A DNA stretch of 10,167 nt from Desulfosarcina sp. Its GTDB lineage: Bacteria > Desulfobacterota > Desulfobacteria > Desulfobacterales > Desulfosarcinaceae. This document shows, in pieces, positions 7,162-10,167 of this stretch (position 1 is the first letter of the stretch; each line of letters begins with the position of its first letter). The position numbers were made by a program, and so were the translations under genes. The stretch lies in contig JAGTUY010000504.1 in NCBI GenBank assembly GCA_018224455.1, positions 1-10,167 on the forward strand, given 5' to 3'. The notes beneath the pieces are model-generated. The model was not told the origin of the DNA, searched no databases, and was given only the letters and a program-made list of their open reading frames with translations.

Positions 7162-7611
7162 CATGTATATGACGCCGGAGAGCGGATTCTTGTAGTACGG
7201 CAGACACGTCTGAAAACCAAGGCCGGTGTAAAGGGAAAGGGCCGGCTGCAATTTTTCCAGGGTATCCAGGCGCATACTCGCATAACCGGCGGTCCGGGCC
7301 CTTTCGATCACCCTCAAGGCCAGTTCTTTGCCTAAGCCCCGGCCCAGATAGGAGGGGGCCACATAGAGCCGTTTCATCTCGCAAACCCCTTGAGTCAATG
7401 GCCGCATGGCTGCGCATCCAGCCGCCAGTCCGGCCGCTGATGCCAGCAGCAGGACACCCTGCGGGGGTGCGTACTTGCCGGGCAGGCTTGCCAGTTCCTC
7501 CTCGAAGCGTTGAAAGCAAAGGTCCACCTTCAGAAACGCCTCGTATTCGCGGAACAGATTTCGAATGGTCTGGATCTGGGAAGGGGTTGTAGCCTGTAAA
7601 ATTTCGATCAT
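7147..7611 (-). CDS. GNAT-family N-acetyltransferase
   Basis: The 154-residue protein has the length of a single GNAT domain. It would transfer an acetyl group from acetyl-CoA to an amine on an unknown substrate. Motif A is clear: RLYVAPSYLGRGLGKEL at 81-97 includes the R/QxxGxG/A pyrophosphate-binding loop (LGRGLG), preceded by the beta strand CEMKRLYV. Motif B follows at about 115-133 (LDTLEKLQPALSLYTGLGF), with the usual aromatic residue and GF ending, and PYY at 138-140. The final strand VIYMEKAL is also typical. The gene stands alone, converging on the TPR gene and divergent from the Fe-S gene. The ribosome-binding site is weak. The substrate cannot be deduced. Confidence 0.92.
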   Translation of the reverse strand: MIEILQATTPSQIQTIRNLFREYEAFLKVDLCFQRFEEELASLPGKYAPPQGVLLLASAAGLAAGCAAMRPLTQGVCEMKRLYVAPSYLGRGLGKELALRVIERARTAGYASMRLDTLEKLQPALSLYTGLGFQTCLPYYKNPLSGVIYMEKAL

Positions 7612-7745
7612 GGCGGACGTCCGTCGCTGGCCGTTGATGTGACATCATATTACGGAATGTGCTAAAAGTGAAGCCAATTGAGGCGTGCCTGGTTTTAGCC
7701 AGCCCCCGATTTTTTACCACCCTTAACAGCGGAACCGCAACACCC

Positions 7746-8888
7746 ATGAACGAACTGTTTGACATCTGTGGAATACCGGCATTTCTCGAACCGTGGATCA
7801 GCCGGTTCTACACGCCTTTGGAAATTGACCTGCTGACAGCCCTGAACGGGAAGCCGATGACGGCCGATGAAGTCCACCAAAAGCGCGGCGCGGAAATGAG
7901 TGACCGCTTTCTTGAGCGTGCCTGGCGACGCGGGGTCCTGCGGCGTCTGGACGACGGTCGGATCGCCCCGGCGGATTTCCACGTGCGCTTTGAAAGCTGG
8001 GCCCTGTTCGAAGGATGGCAGGACCTGCCGGAGGATATCCAAAAACGGTTGAACCGATGGGAGTTGGCTTACTATACGGCGAGACACCACGGCACGGTGG
8101 CCTCGCTCAAGGCCGGCCACCCGAGACCCGTGGCTGAAGCCTGCCCCGAATACCTGCTGATGGAAGAAGTGGCCCGCCTGTTTGCGCGCATCGGGCACTT
8201 CTACCTGTGGCCGTGCAACTGCAGGGCCATGGTGCGCGGATGCAACCAGCCACAGCTGACCTGCATCCGCTTTTCCAACCCGCGCAACATTGGTTGGGAG
8301 ATATCACGGGAACGGGCCCTGTCCGTCGTGAAGGAGGCCAACCGGCAGGGCCTCATGCAAAGCGCCGAACTGGCCGTGGACCGTCAGGGCCGGGTCGATG
8401 GTGCCCTGTGCAACTGCTGCAATGACTGCTGCTTTCCCCACCAACTGGCCAGGGTTCTCGACGCAGAGAAAATCTGGCCGCTGAGCCGCTACCGGGCTCA
8501 ATTATCGCCGGAACCATGCAACGGCTGCGGACGCTGTGTGCGCCGTTGCCCCTTTGACGCCATCTCCCAGGTGAAAAAGAAAAAAGGCGTGCAGCCGCCG
8601 CCCCCCGTCATCGAGACAAGGCTGTGCCGGGGATGCGGGGTGTGCGCTACCGGCTGCCCTCAGGAGGCCATTCGCATGCAGAAAATCAGGGAGTCGCTGC
8701 TGGAGACGTATTACACCCAGCGAATTCAGGGAGAGTCAGCAGAAGGGGAAACGGTTGTTTCCGAGCCGGTGATCGACAAGGTCAGGTCCCGGGTGTCGGT
8801 GGTCCGTTCATTCTCAGCCGATCTCAACGGCCTGTCAGTGCCGGTGAAGCTGCATGCGGTCCATCCGGGCGAAAAACAAGAAAGGTGA
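7746..8888 (+). CDS. Polycysteine 4Fe-4S dicluster ferredoxin-type protein
   Basis: The 380-residue product has four parts. Residues 1 to about 85 look helical and may form a winged-helix-like domain (FYTPLEIDLLTALNGKPMTADEV). Residues 157-173 hold C157, C159, C166 and C173. Residues 222-229 hold a dense array, CNCCNDCC. Two classical ferredoxin motifs follow: C258, C261, C264, C268-Pro and C294, C297, C300, C304-Pro, each expected to bind one 4Fe-4S cluster. The two upstream cysteine groups could bind a further cluster or another metal. The order 'CxC...C...C, then CNCC..CC, then 2x[4Fe-4S]' occurs in uncharacterised ferredoxins of anaerobes. I chose the ATG at 7746; a GTG at 7659 would add 29 residues of non-domain sequence, and neither start has a strong ribosome-binding site. 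It probably transfers electrons to an unknown partner. It is followed 4 nt later by cysQ. Confidence 0.88.
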   Translation: MNELFDICGIPAFLEPWISRFYTPLEIDLLTALNGKPMTADEVHQKRGAEMSDRFLERAWRRGVLRRLDDGRIAPADFHVRFESWALFEGWQDLPEDIQKRLNRWELAYYTARHHGTVASLKAGHPRPVAEACPEYLLMEEVARLFARIGHFYLWPCNCRAMVRGCNQPQLTCIRFSNPRNIGWEISRERALSVVKEANRQGLMQSAELAVDRQGRVDGALCNCCNDCCFPHQLARVLDAEKIWPLSRYRAQLSPEPCNGCGRCVRRCPFDAISQVKKKKGVQPPPPVIETRLCRGCGVCATGCPQEAIRMQKIRESLLETYYTQRIQGESAEGETVVSEPVIDKVRSRVSVVRSFSADLNGLSVPVKLHAVHPGEKQER

Positions 8889-8892
8889 TCCA

Positions 8893-9732
8893 GTGACAGA
8901 AAAACGAACGTTATGGCTGCAAACCGCCATTGTCAGCGCCGTCAAGGCGGGCAAGGCCATCCTCGAGGTGTATGATTCAGCCGACATGGGCGTGGAGAAG
9001 AAAGCGGACAACTCTCCGCTCACACTGGCAGACCGCCGCGCCCACACCATCATCAAGGCGGATATCAACGGCTTCGGCATTCCCGTGCTCAGCGAGGAGG
9101 GGCGCGACATCCCCTTTGCGGAACGCAGGCAATGGCCGCGCATGTGGATCGTCGATCCACTGGACGGCACCAAGGAATTCATCAAGCGCAACGGAGAATT
9201 CACGGTGAACATTGCCCTTGCGGAAGCGGGGGCGCCCACCATGGGGGTGATCTATGTCCCGGTGAGCGACACCCTCTACTTTGCCGATCGCCAACTGGGC
9301 GCTTTCAAGATCGATGCCGGTCAACAGGGTGGGGTCGGCGAAAGGCCACCCGGCGAGACTGGCGGTATGGAATCGATAATGAACAATGCGGTTCGGATGC
9401 CCCTGCAACGGGAGAAAGACCGACCCTTTACGATCATGGGGAGCCGCTCCCACGCCACGCCGGAACTGGACGCCTACGTGGAAGCCATGCGGCAAAAGCA
9501 TGGCGACGTGGCGTTCATCTCGTCGGGCAGTTCCCTGAAAATCTGCCTGGTGGCCGAAGGCCGGGCGGACATCTACCCCCGGCTGGGTCCCACGATGGAG
9601 TGGGATACGGCAGCCGGTCAGGCCATCGCCGTTGCCAGCGGCGCGAAGGTGGTTCGCCATGATGACGGCAGCGTCCTGGCCTATAACAAAGAGAACCTTC
9701 TCAACCCTTGGTTTATCGTCGAGCGGTCGTGA
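8893..9732 (+). CDS. cysQ: CysQ-like 3'(2'),5'-bisphosphate nucleotidase
   Basis: CysQ hydrolyses 3'-phosphoadenosine-5'-phosphate (PAP) to AMP and phosphate, or PAPS to APS, removing a toxic by-product of sulfate assimilation. It belongs to the Mg2+-dependent, Li+-sensitive inositol monophosphatase superfamily. Metal-site motifs are present: SEEG at 67-70, the signature VDPLDGTKEF at 87-96 and WDTAAG at 237-242; KADNSPLTLAD near 37-47 is also CysQ-like. It has 279 residues against about 246 in E. coli. Part of the difference is a Gly-rich loop around 142-166. The GTG at 8893 has an AAAGGTGA Shine-Dalgarno about 4-7 nt upstream; the ATG at 8854 would overlap the Fe-S gene by 35 nt. The gene sits 4 nt after the Fe-S protein and is likely co-transcribed. 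Inositol monophosphatase activity is a less likely alternative. Confidence 0.92.
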   Translation: MTEKRTLWLQTAIVSAVKAGKAILEVYDSADMGVEKKADNSPLTLADRRAHTIIKADINGFGIPVLSEEGRDIPFAERRQWPRMWIVDPLDGTKEFIKRNGEFTVNIALAEAGAPTMGVIYVPVSDTLYFADRQLGAFKIDAGQQGGVGERPPGETGGMESIMNNAVRMPLQREKDRPFTIMGSRSHATPELDAYVEAMRQKHGDVAFISSGSSLKICLVAEGRADIYPRLGPTMEWDTAAGQAIAVASGAKVVRHDDGSVLAYNKENLLNPWFIVERS

Positions 9733-9774
9733 ATCAGAGCATCTTTGCCGGTTAGCGACCGAAAGAAAAAACGC

Positions 9775-9804
9775 TTGACTTCACGAGCCCCGCCCTTCTA
9801 TATG
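9775..9804 (+). promoter_or_regulatory. Probable tRNA-Val promoter
   Basis: TTGACT (9775-9780) and TATATG (9799-9804) are separated by 18 nt, with a GC-rich spacer ending just upstream of the tRNA. Transcription would start near 9811, giving a leader of about 8 nt. The -35 box matches the consensus at five of six positions. It lies after the cysQ stop, so the tRNA is expected to be an independent unit. Confidence 0.6.
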
Positions 9805-9818
9805 TAAGATCACTTTTC

Positions 9819-9893
9819 GGGCGATTAACTCAGCGGGAGAGTGCCACCTTCACACGGTGGAAGTCACTGGTTCAAATCCAGTATCGCCCACCA
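9819..9893 (+). tRNA. tRNA-Val (anticodon CAC)
   Basis: The cloverleaf folds fully. The acceptor stem GGGCGAT (9819-9825) pairs with ATCGCCC (9883-9889). The D stem is ACTC/GAGT (9828-9831 and 9839-9842). The anticodon stem CCACC/GGTGG (9844-9848 and 9856-9860) encloses loop TTCACAC, so the anticodon at 9851-9853 is CAC, reading the valine codon GTG. The T stem is ACTGG/CCAGT around TTCAAAT. Discriminator A9890 and an encoded CCA (9891-9893) complete it. An integrase fragment points at its 3' end from the right, so this end is the probable attachment site of an integrated element. Confidence 0.97.
9867..9893. other. Probable chromosomal attachment site (att core) at the tRNA-Val 3' end
   Basis: Tyrosine recombinases commonly use the T arm to CCA end of a tRNA gene as the crossover region. 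Here an integrase fragment lies directly downstream, and the tRNA's T arm and acceptor end are intact. That fits an element that restores the tRNA on insertion, leaving a second copy of the 3' end at its far boundary, outside this window. The exact core length cannot be determined from one end. Confidence 0.45.
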
Positions 9894-9901
9894 CGAATAA
9901 T

Positions 9902-9940
9902 AAGGGTTTACAAGCATTGAGACTTGTTAACCCTTTTTTT
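9902..9940 (+). terminator. Rho-independent terminator after tRNA-Val
   Basis: AAGGGTTTACAAG (9902-9914) pairs with CTTGTTAACCCTT (9923-9935) with a single T-T mismatch, around an 8-nt loop. It is followed by a run of seven T (9934-9940). It begins 8 nt after the CCA end of the tRNA. On the minus strand the same stem is preceded, not followed, by its T-rich side, so it serves mainly the tRNA transcript. Confidence 0.9.
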
Positions 9941-10014
9941 ATGGGCATCTGGGGGCATGGGTGCGTGTGAATACATGATTGACGGGAAATGGTGGGAATG
10001 GTTAGTTTCATTTA

Positions 10015-10167
10015 TCAACTTTTTGCTACCAAATTGCTACCGTATGCCGGAAAAATGCTCTTTTCCAACCGACAAGCCGACTCCTGATTGACCGGACTCA
10101 TCAGGTGGGCATATACGTTCAATGTCACCGTGGGCGATGAATGACCAAGCTGAGATTGTATGTATTT
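10015..10167 (-). CDS. Tyrosine recombinase (phage-type integrase), C-terminal fragment at the window edge
   Basis: The minus frame is open from the right edge to a TGA at 10015, giving the last 50 residues of a protein that starts outside the window. The segment LGHSSPTVTLNVYAHL contains the conserved LGH of the tyrosine recombinase core and the Tyr nucleophile in the NVYAHL context, so the catalytic C-terminus is intact. The tail ends GSNLVAKS. Such enzymes integrate phages and genomic islands at att sites, often the 3' ends of tRNA genes. The gene's end lies about 120 bp from the tRNA-Val 3' end and points toward it, as expected for the integrase at an element's end. The N-terminal DNA-binding domains cannot be judged. 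Confidence 0.93.
   Translation of the reverse strand, partial: KYIQSQLGHSSPTVTLNVYAHLMSPVNQESACRLEKSIFPAYGSNLVAKS
10023..10041. repeat. Tandem TTGCTACC repeat in the integrase 3' end
   Basis: TTGCTACC occurs at 10023-10030 and again at 10034-10041, an 11-nt period, inside the last codons of the integrase gene (encoding part of GSNLVA). Short direct repeats near an att site can be arm-type integrase or excisionase binding sites, but this could equally be a coding coincidence. Confidence 0.35.

Noticed and set aside
7067..7765. Minus-strand open frame of 232 codons over the GNAT gene
   Set aside because: It overlaps the GNAT gene in another frame, crosses into the oppositely oriented TPR and Fe-S genes, and lacks any recognisable motif.
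8977..9660. Minus-strand open frame of 227 codons opposite cysQ
   Set aside because: It mirrors a conserved cysQ coding sequence with all metal-binding motifs present.
9733..9774. Possible terminator after cysQ (CGGT/ACCG hairpin)
   Set aside because: The stem is only 4 bp and is followed by an A-rich run rather than T on the plus strand.

Overview
The window looks like a stretch of chromosome from a strict anaerobe, probably a sulfate-reducing or related Desulfobacterota (deltaproteobacterial) species. This is an inference from three things: GC-rich coding sequence, a 4Fe-4S protein with about sixteen cysteines, and a long-form urocanase of about 680 residues. No marker gene fixes the taxon.

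Layout. (1) 1-1665, minus: a large gene cut by the left edge. It has a soluble N-terminal part with a DHH-like motif, joined to a multi-pass membrane part resembling a degenerate CPBP (CAAX-protease-like) domain. It has its own likely sigma70-type promoter. (2) 6034-2035, minus: a compact operon of hutU (urocanase), hutH (histidine ammonia-lyase) and a DUF2177 membrane protein, each start overlapping the previous stop by 4 nt (ATGA). This would convert histidine to urocanate and then to imidazolonepropionate. The later steps (hutI, hutG/hutF/ftcD) are not here. (3) 6035-6266: the region upstream of hutU. It contains what looks like a frameshifted remnant of a GntR/HutC-type helix-turn-helix, lying over the hut promoter. 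(4) 6267-7118, plus: a TPR protein of unknown role, convergent with (5) a GNAT acetyltransferase at 7611-7147, minus. (6) 7746-9732, plus: a two-gene unit of a polycysteine 4Fe-4S protein followed 4 nt later by a CysQ-like 3'(2'),5'-bisphosphate nucleotidase. (7) 9819-9893: tRNA-Val(CAC), with a promoter before it and a strong rho-independent terminator after it. (8) 10015-10167, minus: the last 50 codons of a tyrosine recombinase pointing at the tRNA. This is the usual arrangement at the end of an integrative element that has used the tRNA gene as its attachment site, so the element should extend to the right of the window.

Most of the window is ordinary core metabolism. The points of most interest are the dead-looking regulator at the hut promoter, the DHH-like/CPBP-like fusion with altered catalytic residues, the coupling of DUF2177 to hut genes, the cysteine-rich Fe-S protein paired with cysQ, and the mobile-element boundary at the right. 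I saw no CRISPR array, no insertion sequence and no convincing undescribed system.
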